Positions 53,939-62,892 of a stretch of DNA of 64,000 nt are shown here, in pieces (the stretch's first letter is position 1; each line of letters opens with the position of its first letter). The notes below the pieces were generated by a model. The model was not told the origin of the DNA. It searched no databases and saw only the letters and a program-made list of their open reading frames with translations. A program made the translations under genes and the position numbers. Location: positions 937,501 to 1,001,500 of the forward strand of contig NZ_LVYV01000001.1 of the NCBI RefSeq assembly GCF_001618955.1. Reading direction: 5' to 3'. Origin of the DNA: Tardiphaga robiniae (GTDB lineage: Bacteria; Pseudomonadota; Alphaproteobacteria; Rhizobiales; Xanthobacteraceae).

Positions 53939-54926
53939 CCCCCTAACTCGTGATAACCTTCTATTATCGAGAACCATATTGGACAGCGAGGGGCTTAAAG
54001 TGGCGGCCAGATTTGCAATTAATTGCACAAGCGACATTCAATTCACCGTCGCCGACTGCATCCGAGATAGCCTCTCGGAGAATACGCGCGCTGCTTACCT
54101 GAGTGATCTCCTTCATTTCGAGAAATGGGGCGGCACGATCCCCGCGACTTCCGACACAATAGCAGCCTATCTCGCCGCACACGTTAGCTTGAATACTCCA
54201 GCAACACTTACCCGGCGTCTTGCCGCTTTAGCCAAGGTCCATCGATCTTTAGGCTTTAGCAATCCAACCTCAGCCGAGGTTGTTAAGGCCACAATGCGAG
54301 GGATAAGACGGATGAGAGGCCTCGCTCAACGTCAAGCAACTCCACTCGTGAAGGAGGATCTGTTTGTTGTGCTCGAATCGATGGGTGTCCGGCTGAAGGA
54401 TTACCGAGATAGGGCATTACTATTGTTGGGCTTCGCTGGCGGCCTTCGAAGGTCTGAATTAGTCGGGCTCGATTGGGAAGATCTTGTGTCGGTTCGGCAA
54501 GGTTTGGAGATAACTTTACGCCGATCCAAAACGGACCAAAATGGAATGGGCCGCAAAATTGGGATTCCGTACGGGAAAGGGCGTTGGTGTCCAGTAGTAA
54601 CGGTCGAACAGTGGCGAGTATCGACTACCCAGAAAGAAGGAGCTGTTTTTCGCTCGATTGACCGCCATCAAAGGATTAGTGAGCTGCGCTTATCGGGAGA
54701 AGCGGTATGCCTTGTTGTCCGTGAGCGAGTCAAAGCAGCCGGTATAGATGCAAAGAGCTATTCAGGTCACAGCTTAAGAGCTGGGTTGGCAACGAGTGCA
54801 GCACAAGCGAGAGTGCCATCTTGGATTATTAGGCAGCAAACTGGACATAACTCTGATGCGATGTTGAACCGGTACATTCGCCAGGGAAGCCTTTTTCTTG
54901 ACAATGCATCAGGGGCACTACTTTAA
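53928..54926 (+). CDS. tyrosine-type site-specific recombinase
   Basis: This protein of 332 residues starts at an ATG with GAGGAG upstream. It has an N-terminal SAM-like domain (SLSENTRAAYLSDLLHFEKW; LTRRLAALAKVHRSLG) and a catalytic domain with Arg in GFAGGLRRSELVGLDW, the H-x-x-R in SGHSLRAGLATSAAQ, and the late His and Tyr in TGHNSDAMLNRYIRQG. The Ser-Gly-His-Ser-Leu-Arg-Ala-Gly motif is typical of plasmid and transposon integrases of the Rhizobiales. It is coupled to the RarA-like gene and followed by a small gene with its own site; it is unlikely to be a tRNA integrase because it lacks DUF4102. Confidence 0.92.
   Translation: MSDSPLTRDNLLLSRTILDSEGLKVAARFAINCTSDIQFTVADCIRDSLSENTRAAYLSDLLHFEKWGGTIPATSDTIAAYLAAHVSLNTPATLTRRLAALAKVHRSLGFSNPTSAEVVKATMRGIRRMRGLAQRQATPLVKEDLFVVLESMGVRLKDYRDRALLLLGFAGGLRRSELVGLDWEDLVSVRQGLEITLRRSKTDQNGMGRKIGIPYGKGRWCPVVTVEQWRVSTTQKEGAVFRSIDRHQRISELRLSGEAVCLVVRERVKAAGIDAKSYSGHSLRAGLATSAAQARVPSWIIRQQTGHNSDAMLNRYIRQGSLFLDNASGALL
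54012..54028. repeat. 17-bp direct repeat, copy 2 (within the recombinase gene)
   Basis: Exact match to 51566-51582, containing the palindrome GCAATTAATTGC. It lies 85 bp into the recombinase coding sequence, encoding part of RFAINCTS. Confidence 0.6.
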
Positions 54927-54975
54927 CTACAGTGCATATGACTTTGATAGAAGAGCAGCCCTTCAGGAGGATAGT

Positions 54976-55176
54976 TTGGTACGTAAAACGGTTACATTTA
55001 CGCCCCACAATAGCACAGAGGAACGACAGTTTCATCTTGAGGAAAGTAAAGCCGAACGCTTTGCCTCGAGGGTGCGCGACGAGGGGGGGAGCGCTACGGT
55101 CGGCCCCTTACGTCTCGGGGATGATTTGACGACTTTGTTCACGAAGATTGGCATTGATCCGCTAAAGATTAAGTAG
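54976..55176 (+). CDS. small hypothetical protein (66 residues)
   Basis: A TTG at 54976 preceded by AGGAGG at 5 nt opens 66 codons (VRKTVTFTPHNSTEERQFHLEE at the start, in pieces; GPLRLGDDLTTLFTKIGIDPLKIK at the end). The frame is open upstream to an ATG at 54898 inside the recombinase gene, but only the TTG has this strong site. It probably is the third gene of the RarA-like / recombinase unit. No family recognised. Confidence 0.5.
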   Translation: MVRKTVTFTPHNSTEERQFHLEESKAERFASRVRDEGGSATVGPLRLGDDLTTLFTKIGIDPLKIK

Positions 55177-55281
55177 CAGTCATTCCAGTTTCACTCACTC
55201 GCTAAACAGACGGTTTGTGGGTCATGCGACGACGCACTTCTTAGATAAGGAAACTTCTCCGGATCAAAACCGCAAATCAGC

Positions 55282-57570
55282 CTAACTTCGTCTAATGCGT
55301 GAGCCGTCGCTCTCTATACGAGTTTCCCTTATCAGCCCAGCGATAATGGATCGCATCGTCTCAGTAATAATTGATCCTGTTCTTCTATAGCCCAACCACC
55401 TTGCAAAAGCTCTTATGCTGTCAGTGCGTTCGATCCATGCGCGAGAAGGCATGGATGCCACAAACTGATCTTTTAGAAAATCGCGCTCATAGTCCGAAAT
55501 CTTGCTTGCTGCGAGCGACAGCCCTTTTCCGTTGGAGCCCAGAATTCCCCGGCGCACCGCGGTCCTAATCAGTTTATCGATATCTTCGCGGACCTTAGAA
55601 CCGGTACGCCTAAACCCAAACTGCCTAGCAAGCTCTACTATTGCTCCGTCGCGATCTCGTACAAGGCCGTCCGAGAATACTTCTCTGAGTTGCAGCATCC
55701 AGTCATCGGGATCAACGCTCTGGCTTCTCTCCCTCGCCAGACTGTCGTCCAACTCCATTCCAACTTTGTTTTCAATATCATCAGCTACGTCGAAAATTAG
55801 CTCCGGCGGTGATTTCGTCGGGACTGGCAAATCAAGCTCTTGGAATGCGCTCCAGCATTCGGGCTTCTTAGCCCATTCACTTGGCATCTTGGGCTCCGCG
55901 GAAGTGCGCAGCTTCATATCTATGAGAACAACCCAATCACCCAGCATTTGACGCAGCTCTGTCGAAACACTTTGGGCAAGCCAAATTGCATCAAAGTCAA
56001 CATTTCCACTGGTTTTGAAGCTTAAGCAAGCGACGGTGTATGCGACAATATTCGCTTGATAGGCCGGAAACTTTTTTGCTTTAACTATTGCCTGCACAGT
56101 GCGAAATATGAGGCCTTTCGCGATCAAGGCTTTAAACCACGCTTGATCGAGCTCAAGGGACTGAGATTTACTGTCTTTCATCGCTTGCATAAAGAATTGG
56201 AAGTTTTTTTGGTTTCCGTAACTTACCAAGTTTGGGAAACCGTCCCAAGCATTTAAGTACTTGGCCAAATCGGTCTTAGAGATGCGCCTATCGCGCGGCG
56301 TTTCCATTGCGAACCGCTTGCGCTTCTCTGCTCGCGAGGATGACGCGAGTTCCTGAGCTCCATAGCTTCCACGGGCTCGCTCATAAAACCAACGTCCACT
56401 AGCATCGGGCAGCCAAACGTTATTTGCCAAGTTCTCCACGGATACATGAAACGGCTCGTTGGATGAAAAGTCCGCCGGCTGAACCGTGTTCTGACTGTTT
56501 GCTGATCGCGATACTGCGGCCACCATTTCGTCAAGGTTCGCACCTGTGACCGATATGATCTTTGCGGGAACGTGGATTTTTTCTAATGATGCTCTATCAA
56601 TGCGAAGAGCCCGATGAAGGCTTGCTGTTGTTTGCCCCCCGTTCACGATCTGCAATCCGCGTAAAGCTCGAATCTCAACACGGCCGGTTCCATCATCGGC
56701 AACCTCGATGCTATCGACCGTTGCTACAATGCCATTGTTATACGCTAGGAACCTGTCTGGTTGTTCTCTAATTGTCTTTCGAAGGTTTGCGTTTACAGAC
56801 TTTCTTCCGCTTAAGCCGAGAAACGCGCGTACGTTAAGCTCTAAAAGCCGCGTACCATACTTCTCGTATACGTCGGCAAGGAAGGCGCCTGGCAGCGCTG
56901 CCATGTATGCGTCGTAGCCTTCACCAATTGTGGAGACTTTTAACGCTGGGATTGTTCGGCCGCAGCTTTCCACGACATCTATAGCGATGTCATCGCGCGT
57001 GTAGCCTTTGCCCAGAATACGATGAAGGCGATCAATCCCGAAGAGATCCACGACGACTCGGGTGCCATCGAACGCCTTTTTCAAGTCAATTGATTTCAAT
57101 CCCGCTAGGCCATCCGAAAGTACTATGACTCTCAACGTGACGATGTGGTCGCGTCCCTCGTATATGCGTCGCGCTAAGTCGCTGGCATCTGTGTTTGCTG
57201 GTTCAATTTGCTTATAGAGTTCTTGACAGCTGCATTCGTAGAATTTGATCGCCTGCTGACAGGCCGTAAGTATCTCGTCCGTTGTCAGCTGGCGAAGGGT
57301 CGCATCTCCCAGATATACGGTCGTGATGAGAGTCAGGCGCTCAAGATCGTCAGGAATCGAATATCCACTAATCTTAAATCGCGTTCGACTGAACGTTCCT
57401 TCTTCCCAAAGAGGGGTTGGATTTTCCAGGGCTCCGTCATCTGAGAGCTCTTCGATCACAATTCGAGTAAATTCGCGTTCGTGGTAGGGGGTCTCATTCC
57501 CATCTTCAACGGCACTATCTACTTCAGATGCAAGTTCCTTAGCGTATTCTTCTAAACTCAAATCGTTCAT
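55282..57570 (-). CDS. AIPR (abortive infection phage resistance) family protein with two C-terminal repeat domains
   Basis: This 762-residue protein contains the AIPR core in the middle: LLELNVRAFLGLSGRKSVN and NLRKTIREQPDRFLAYNNGI, then RGLQIVNGGQTTASLHRA, and VAAVSRSANSQNTVQPAD. This is the family associated with abortive-infection phage resistance and often found with R-M genes. The last 125 residues carry two copies of a 45-residue domain around LARQFGFRRTGSKVREDIDK (about 645) and FARWLGYRRTGSIITETMRS (about 720), a possible DNA-binding winged-helix-like unit. It is the last gene of the methyltransferase/ATPase/Z1/PD-(D/E)XK operon, with its start overlapping the preceding stop by 4 bp. 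Confidence 0.9.
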   Translation of the reverse strand: MNDLSLEEYAKELASEVDSAVEDGNETPYHEREFTRIVIEELSDDGALENPTPLWEEGTFSRTRFKISGYSIPDDLERLTLITTVYLGDATLRQLTTDEILTACQQAIKFYECSCQELYKQIEPANTDASDLARRIYEGRDHIVTLRVIVLSDGLAGLKSIDLKKAFDGTRVVVDLFGIDRLHRILGKGYTRDDIAIDVVESCGRTIPALKVSTIGEGYDAYMAALPGAFLADVYEKYGTRLLELNVRAFLGLSGRKSVNANLRKTIREQPDRFLAYNNGIVATVDSIEVADDGTGRVEIRALRGLQIVNGGQTTASLHRALRIDRASLEKIHVPAKIISVTGANLDEMVAAVSRSANSQNTVQPADFSSNEPFHVSVENLANNVWLPDASGRWFYERARGSYGAQELASSSRAEKRKRFAMETPRDRRISKTDLAKYLNAWDGFPNLVSYGNQKNFQFFMQAMKDSKSQSLELDQAWFKALIAKGLIFRTVQAIVKAKKFPAYQANIVAYTVACLSFKTSGNVDFDAIWLAQSVSTELRQMLGDWVVLIDMKLRTSAEPKMPSEWAKKPECWSAFQELDLPVPTKSPPELIFDVADDIENKVGMELDDSLARERSQSVDPDDWMLQLREVFSDGLVRDRDGAIVELARQFGFRRTGSKVREDIDKLIRTAVRRGILGSNGKGLSLAASKISDYERDFLKDQFVASMPSRAWIERTDSIRAFARWLGYRRTGSIITETMRSIIAGLIRETRIESDGSRIRRS

Positions 57571-58580
57571 CGCAGCTTCCCAAGCATTTTTTCAGCAGCT
57601 AGTTCGAAAGCATCAATTTCACGCCTGAACGGAAGGAGTGCTTGCTCATCTATCACGTAGGCCCCGTCGATAACTCCCGCAGGAATGTCGGAATTAACAA
57701 GCCTGGGAAATCCCTGCATAACTTCGTAGAATCGAAAACCTTCATTTACCCAGCGATTATTCTCGTAAAGAGAACTATCAGATAACAAATAGCCAAGTCG
57801 CAATAATCGCTCGCCGAAGTCGGGGTCGGTGGCGCTCGGCTCATCTATCTTGACGCGGATCTTACCTATATATTCGTTCAGGGTAATTCCGTTGGAATCC
57901 TCTCGAAGGCGGAGCCTCACGACGAGGAGCTGGTTGAGCCCTTCCGTCTCAAGTTGGTTCAGAGTTGAGATTTGAATTCGGTTGCCGACACCGGTCGAAC
58001 TCTTCACTTCGAATGCAATGCCGCGCGCGCTGAAGTCATGGATACTATCTAGAGGGCCGCCCCACGCGGCTACGGCCTCCTTGTACCCTGCAGCGTCACC
58101 CAGCATTTCAAGAACAGCCACTTCACCAAACAGGCCGATCTGCTCCTCCAATGTGAGGCCTCTTCGGCCTGACCGAAGGCACGCCTGCCACGCTTCAAGC
58201 CTCCTGGTAGTTGCTCGTATTGCAGTCTTTGTGTTCGAGGCGGAAGCAACTACAGTCACAATGTCGGCGGCTAGTACCTCGAAAACATCGCGTACCTCCG
58301 AGCGCTCCAGTACGATTGCCACTCTATAAATATTTTCGCCAAACCTGCGTTGGTCCGCAACGGTCAATCCGTTTGCAGTGAAATGAATGAATTCTTTCGG
58401 GGCCTCTGCGAGCGGAGCTTCAAGTATGAGCGCAATCTTGTTGTCAGGTTCTCTGACGCCCACCAGAATGCGTAACGGCGCTATCGCGTTCAACGCAACA
58501 GCCCGCCATTCATGGCCACTTGGCTCAGAAGCGCTAACGCGAGCCCATTTCTCGATCAGTTCGGCTGAAGGATCAATCAT
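57567..58580 (-). CDS. PD-(D/E)XK motif protein (DUF4420-like nuclease)
   Basis: This 337-residue protein has the features of the DUF4420/PD-(D/E)XK group. A conserved Glu (LFGEVAVLEML, about residue 153) precedes the pattern LDSIHDFSARGIAFEVKSST with Asp 182, Glu 191 and Lys 193, the core of the restriction-endonuclease fold. This composition and the operon context suggest it is the DNA-cleaving subunit of the system (inference). Its ATG overlaps the Z1 gene stop by 4 bp and its own stop overlaps the AIPR start by 4 bp, so all three are translated as a coupled set. Confidence 0.88.
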   Translation of the reverse strand: MIDPSAELIEKWARVSASEPSGHEWRAVALNAIAPLRILVGVREPDNKIALILEAPLAEAPKEFIHFTANGLTVADQRRFGENIYRVAIVLERSEVRDVFEVLAADIVTVVASASNTKTAIRATTRRLEAWQACLRSGRRGLTLEEQIGLFGEVAVLEMLGDAAGYKEAVAAWGGPLDSIHDFSARGIAFEVKSSTGVGNRIQISTLNQLETEGLNQLLVVRLRLREDSNGITLNEYIGKIRVKIDEPSATDPDFGERLLRLGYLLSDSSLYENNRWVNEGFRFYEVMQGFPRLVNSDIPAGVIDGAYVIDEQALLPFRREIDAFELAAEKMLGKLR

Positions 58581-61342
58581 GCGAGTTCGAAACGCTGCTC
58601 CGTCGTGCTAAAAATGTACCGCACGGTCTGACCACTTTGCGACTCGGGAAAGCTCGCGACGACCGCGAATATTGGGACGTCGAGCTTTAGGTGTGCCGCA
58701 GAAGGAGAAAGTGGATAGAGTATGAGGAGAGCCCGCTTCGGATCGATTCCTCTAGTCCGCCTAATCTCTTGACCATCAGGAATTTTCGCTTTCGTTCCCC
58801 CGTTCGCCGCTCTTTTCCTATTAGTCGAAGCTAGCGCGCTTTCGAATTCCTCATCTGAGAGATCGACTGTTTCATCGGAAGGGGAAAGTGAGGTCTTGAC
58901 AACGTATCTCCCAGTGTCCGTCCCACGAGGAATAGGCGCCCTGTTTACGGTCGTGAACTCCATTCCGCGAACGGTTAGTGGCTCACCGGCACCGGCCGGC
59001 AAGCATATCGTCCAATCTGTCAGCTCACCGACCTTTATCTGTTCTCGAATATATTTAGCGAGCCGGAGTCCATTCACTTGTCTTGATTCTTCCGGGAAAA
59101 CCATCTCTGATAAGAGGTCGGCTACATCGCTACCCCTAACGCCGCTCCAAATACGCCTAGAGCTCGTACTGGTAAGGGCTGCATCGACTCTCTCGGCCAC
59201 GTTGAGAGGAGCCGGTTCGCCTAGATTGCCGAGAAATAAGGTTATTGCGGTGGCGTTCCGCAAATTGTTTGGACCGTCGTCGAAGAGAACAGTTTGGATC
59301 TTGGTTTCGCCCTGGAAGGAGATCTGGAATGTCTCTCCATGCCTCATTTTATTTTGTGCCGTAACAAGCATGATGTCATGAGCTTGAATCCTCAGACCAT
59401 AGTTCTCTGGAGTCGCCCCGATCATCGCCATGCTGTTTAATGACTCTCGAAGCTCGTCTGCAGCCGTTGCTACGTGGCGAAACCACAACGCCAAATCAGG
59501 CGTCAGATAGACGCGGCAAAGGTCAGCGTAGCCAGGACGATACCCGAACCATCGTCCCATCTGCATAAGGCTGTCATACATTTTGGAGGCACGAAGGAAA
59601 TAGCTAACGCTTAGTCCCTCCAATGTCAGACCGCGAGATAGTTTATCGCCACCTATCGCGATGATGTTTAAGCCCTGACCACTGTTTCCTTCGTAGTCAA
59701 TTGCCGCAGGCATCTCGCTATTTACGACTTGGATTCTGATCCGATCAACGGCTGCAGTTAGCTCATCCTTAAGGTCCTCCCAACTAATTGGGGGCGTATC
59801 CTTAAAGATGCCAAGCGAATTTAACTTTTGCGTCGTCGGTTCAAAATCGCTGATCCAAAGCTTCTGGCATGCTTCAACGAGAGGACGGCTTCCAGTCTTG
59901 TAGCGCAGGCTGCGCTTGAGATCGGTAAACCACTGATCAACTTGAGAGTATACTTTGCTCTGAACATCCTTAAAACGAGAGACGTGGATAAGCATGGAAT
60001 TGTGGACGCCGGACTGGCCTCGAACCGATCGAGCAGCGCAAACCAGTACAAAAGAAAGAATAGCGTCCTTTAAGGACGGCGGAATGTCGTCAGCATTTTG
60101 GTACTTTGGATTAAATGTCCTTTTGTGACTTGCTGTGATCCATCCTTCCTTGTCCTGATCAACGTGACGAATGATGTCCAAAGGTTCCGCGCCAGCATCT
60201 TCGCTGTCTAATCCGAAAACGAGTGATGGCCCGACATAGTTTGAGGGCGTAGGCAGGTTTACGATAAAGTTACGTGGAAATAGATCGGCTCCAAACCCGT
60301 CACTTGCTGCCTTGTCGTGAATAAGGATATTGGCGAAAGGCGTTGCGGTGTACGCCACGTATGCTCGCCGAGAGAAAGAAAATAGGAGGCGGCGAATTTG
60401 TCCATTTATTCGGGTGGGCTCGTAGTCGGACTCAGGAACTTCCTCGTCATCAAACCCCTGTTGCCCAGTATCAACGGACGCCTGATCGGCTTCGTCGTCT
60501 ATTACTAGCAACGGTCTTGTTTCTGTATCGCCTTTTGGTGTCAGTTTTTCGGATACCCAGTTGTTTAGATTTGCGAGAATCTTCGCATTTTTTTTCACAA
60601 CCATGAGAACGGGACGTTGTTGAACACCCATCCCGAGATTGTCAGCAAATGCTTGGTTGAAGTCACCATTTGCAGCTTGAGTGGTCAGATGCTCAGCATA
60701 GACGCCTCGGTCGAACTCATTAACTCCTATTGGCCTGTAGCCCTCCCCCCGGCCAGGCGGAGTCGTATCATATCCCAAAAAATCTCGATCTAGCCTTCGC
60801 TGCGTCTGCTGTCGCAGGGCATTGTGCATGCCAGCGAGAACTACGATTAACTTGTAACCCGCATCGGCTGCTTTGTTGGCTAAAGCGGCGTAGTTGGCAG
60901 TCTTTCCCGATTGCACATGACCTACTACCAATCCGCGTCGATCCCACGTTCCCTCGCGACTCGGATTTTCAAGCTGCTCCATTATTGTGTCAGTGGACGC
61001 ATCGATTGCAGTGACAGCGGCGTTAGCCCAACCTTGATTATGTAATAAAAAGTCTTCGTACCGCTTATAGAATCGCCGATCAGTTTTCTTTTCGCCGAAA
61101 TACCAGTCGACATGTCCGATGGCGTCAACAAGACTCGTCGCGTTGCCGACTTTTACGATCAGCTTTGATTCCAACTCGGCCTGAATTGTAGAAACCTGAT
61201 CCGGAGTCAGAGGAACCGGGAATGCCTTCTGACAATCGGTTAATGCCGCCGCAATATCACTTCTTTCGACTGCGGTCGTACCGTGCCGCTGACGGAGCAA
61301 GATCGTTGCCATAGAACCAATCGTTTCTTCCAAAGAAGTCAT
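58577..61342 (-). CDS. Z1 domain-containing protein (superfamily II helicase-like)
   Basis: This 921-residue protein has an ATPase core with Walker A GHVQSGKTANYAAL (about residues 141-148), and a DEAD-like Walker B in LLVIDDEADQAS (about 282-286). The Z1 domain follows with RAYVAYTATPFANILI and later GGDKLSRGLTLEGLSVSYFLR with MGRWFGYRPGYADLCRVYL, the signature blocks of the family. The HSP-like QSGKT motif and the T-A-T-P-F motif are those of SF2 enzymes. In known gene neighbourhoods Z1 proteins occur with a GHKL ATPase, a nuclease and a DNA methyltransferase, exactly as here. It overlaps the GHKL gene by 4 bp. Its likely role is DNA translocation or remodelling after target recognition. 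Confidence 0.93.
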   Translation of the reverse strand: MTSLEETIGSMATILLRQRHGTTAVERSDIAAALTDCQKAFPVPLTPDQVSTIQAELESKLIVKVGNATSLVDAIGHVDWYFGEKKTDRRFYKRYEDFLLHNQGWANAAVTAIDASTDTIMEQLENPSREGTWDRRGLVVGHVQSGKTANYAALANKAADAGYKLIVVLAGMHNALRQQTQRRLDRDFLGYDTTPPGRGEGYRPIGVNEFDRGVYAEHLTTQAANGDFNQAFADNLGMGVQQRPVLMVVKKNAKILANLNNWVSEKLTPKGDTETRPLLVIDDEADQASVDTGQQGFDDEEVPESDYEPTRINGQIRRLLFSFSRRAYVAYTATPFANILIHDKAASDGFGADLFPRNFIVNLPTPSNYVGPSLVFGLDSEDAGAEPLDIIRHVDQDKEGWITASHKRTFNPKYQNADDIPPSLKDAILSFVLVCAARSVRGQSGVHNSMLIHVSRFKDVQSKVYSQVDQWFTDLKRSLRYKTGSRPLVEACQKLWISDFEPTTQKLNSLGIFKDTPPISWEDLKDELTAAVDRIRIQVVNSEMPAAIDYEGNSGQGLNIIAIGGDKLSRGLTLEGLSVSYFLRASKMYDSLMQMGRWFGYRPGYADLCRVYLTPDLALWFRHVATAADELRESLNSMAMIGATPENYGLRIQAHDIMLVTAQNKMRHGETFQISFQGETKIQTVLFDDGPNNLRNATAITLFLGNLGEPAPLNVAERVDAALTSTSSRRIWSGVRGSDVADLLSEMVFPEESRQVNGLRLAKYIREQIKVGELTDWTICLPAGAGEPLTVRGMEFTTVNRAPIPRGTDTGRYVVKTSLSPSDETVDLSDEEFESALASTNRKRAANGGTKAKIPDGQEIRRTRGIDPKRALLILYPLSPSAAHLKLDVPIFAVVASFPESQSGQTVRYIFSTTEQRFELA

Positions 61343-62820
61343 TTTTTGAACCGATCTAGTTGTAGAAGCTTTTCGCGAAGTCCCTGTATTCCTTCATAAG
61401 GATCCATTTTTTGAACAGCTGTAATAGCGTCAGAAAATGCAAATCCGTTCTTCTCCAGCACATGGACAAGTTCGAGCGCCGACCGCACAGATGCGGCCTC
61501 GTCTAACAGAACTGGCTTTACTCCCTTTTCCGTAACGTCAAGCCAGACGCGTTCGACAGGAACCGTACGTTCGATTACATCGAGTATGCTATCCAAAAGA
61601 GATTGACGATCGCCCGACAGTCTTTTCCTCAATGTGGCGACTAACTCGTGGGTGCGATCAATGGAGTATCGTCGATCGCTGTTCTCTGCATTTATTTTCC
61701 AGATCTTAGAAACTTCTGAAGTAGCGGATCGTCGACCGTAATCGCCCCTATGAACAAGAATTTCTCGAGCGCGCCTTCGAACATCTTCCGCCAGTTGCTG
61801 TAGCCGCGGACGAATTGCATCCGGTGGTCGGGCTTCAGACTTTTTGATGTCTATCCGCCAATCCCGATCAGCGCTGTTTGGGATGTCGATACGTATACGA
61901 GCAAGCTTGCTGGCCTCATCGCGAGTCCAAGAACGGGAAGGCCCTAAGCCCAGCCATCCGCCGAAATAGATTAAACGCTTCTGTCGATAGACGTAAAAGC
62001 CTTGTTGGCTCAGCCACCCGTTCGGTCCGCCCGCTCGATCAAATTCTTCTTTTGTTGCGAAACGATCTTGGTAAGGGAGGATAAAGCCGCGAAATAGTAT
62101 CCTACCTCCGGGGCTGGGGATCGGTTGTATTGGCGTCGGGATGGAGTATGCCTCCAGAAAGGGATCCCAAGCCTTGACGGGTGATCCGTTGAGTAAAATG
62201 CTCAGCCTCGGAGCATCACCATCTAAGAACCTGTGAAAGACCATTCCTAGGTGATGATCTAAACGCTCCAAATCGCGCTTAAAGCTAGCGTGGCTAGGGA
62301 AGTCGTCTTTTCGACCGAAGTCTATTTTACGCCAAACGACTAGCGTGCCGGCAGAACTTCCATTGAGAATGGCGCGCAAATCTAATGGGAGACCCTCGTC
62401 GCCTTCAATAAGTTGCCAATTCGAGCCCATGTCGGCGAGGTAGTCGATGTCCCAAGTGAACGCTGTTTGATCGCTATGGGTCTTTGAAACAACAGTCAGT
62501 TGTCGGCATTGTGAAAACGATGCTGTTTTTAGGCCTAACCCAAAACGTCCAAGGTCATTTACGGTCCGTTCCGTATCAGGACCGCCTCCCCCGAACCTCA
62601 TCGCCTCGACCAACTTAGCTTCGGTCATGCCGACGCCGTCGTCGAATATCGCAGCAACAGGATTTCCTTCGTTCCACGCCAAATTCAAGGAGACCTGGCT
62701 GGCGCATGCGGTAATGCTGTTGTCGATAAGGTCTGCTACCGCGGTTTCTAGAGAATAACCGACGCCGCGCAGTGATTTGATCAATGCGGCCGCTGCAGGT
62801 GGTAGTGCTCTTGTTTTCAC
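61339..62820 (-). CDS. GHKL ATPase (paraMORC/HSP90-like ATP-binding protein)
   Basis: This 493-residue protein starts with the GHKL fold. The N-box is in ETAVADLIDNSITACA (Glu about 25, Asn about 34), G1 is DDGVGM (about 60-65) and G2 is GRFGLGLKTASF (about 91-102). A central region with VWRKIDFGRKD and a C-terminal helical part follow. This is the MORC-like/MutL-like ATPase class known from prokaryotic restriction-modification neighbourhoods. It probably dimerises on ATP and clamps DNA. It is 72 bp downstream of the methyltransferase gene and overlaps the Z1 gene by 4 bp. Confidence 0.9.
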   Translation of the reverse strand: MKTRALPPAAAALIKSLRGVGYSLETAVADLIDNSITACASQVSLNLAWNEGNPVAAIFDDGVGMTEAKLVEAMRFGGGGPDTERTVNDLGRFGLGLKTASFSQCRQLTVVSKTHSDQTAFTWDIDYLADMGSNWQLIEGDEGLPLDLRAILNGSSAGTLVVWRKIDFGRKDDFPSHASFKRDLERLDHHLGMVFHRFLDGDAPRLSILLNGSPVKAWDPFLEAYSIPTPIQPIPSPGGRILFRGFILPYQDRFATKEEFDRAGGPNGWLSQQGFYVYRQKRLIYFGGWLGLGPSRSWTRDEASKLARIRIDIPNSADRDWRIDIKKSEARPPDAIRPRLQQLAEDVRRRAREILVHRGDYGRRSATSEVSKIWKINAENSDRRYSIDRTHELVATLRKRLSGDRQSLLDSILDVIERTVPVERVWLDVTEKGVKPVLLDEAASVRSALELVHVLEKNGFAFSDAITAVQKMDPYEGIQGLREKLLQLDRFKK

Positions 62821-62892
62821 TTGATTCTTGCCCCGGAGCGAACTTGGCGCTTCGCGAGGTAAAGATCAACCGGGGGTGGTGCCGCAATAGTT

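Noticed and set aside
55177-55281. A CRISPR array or short-repeat array in the island
   Set aside because: No regularly spaced repeats were seen here or elsewhere in the window.
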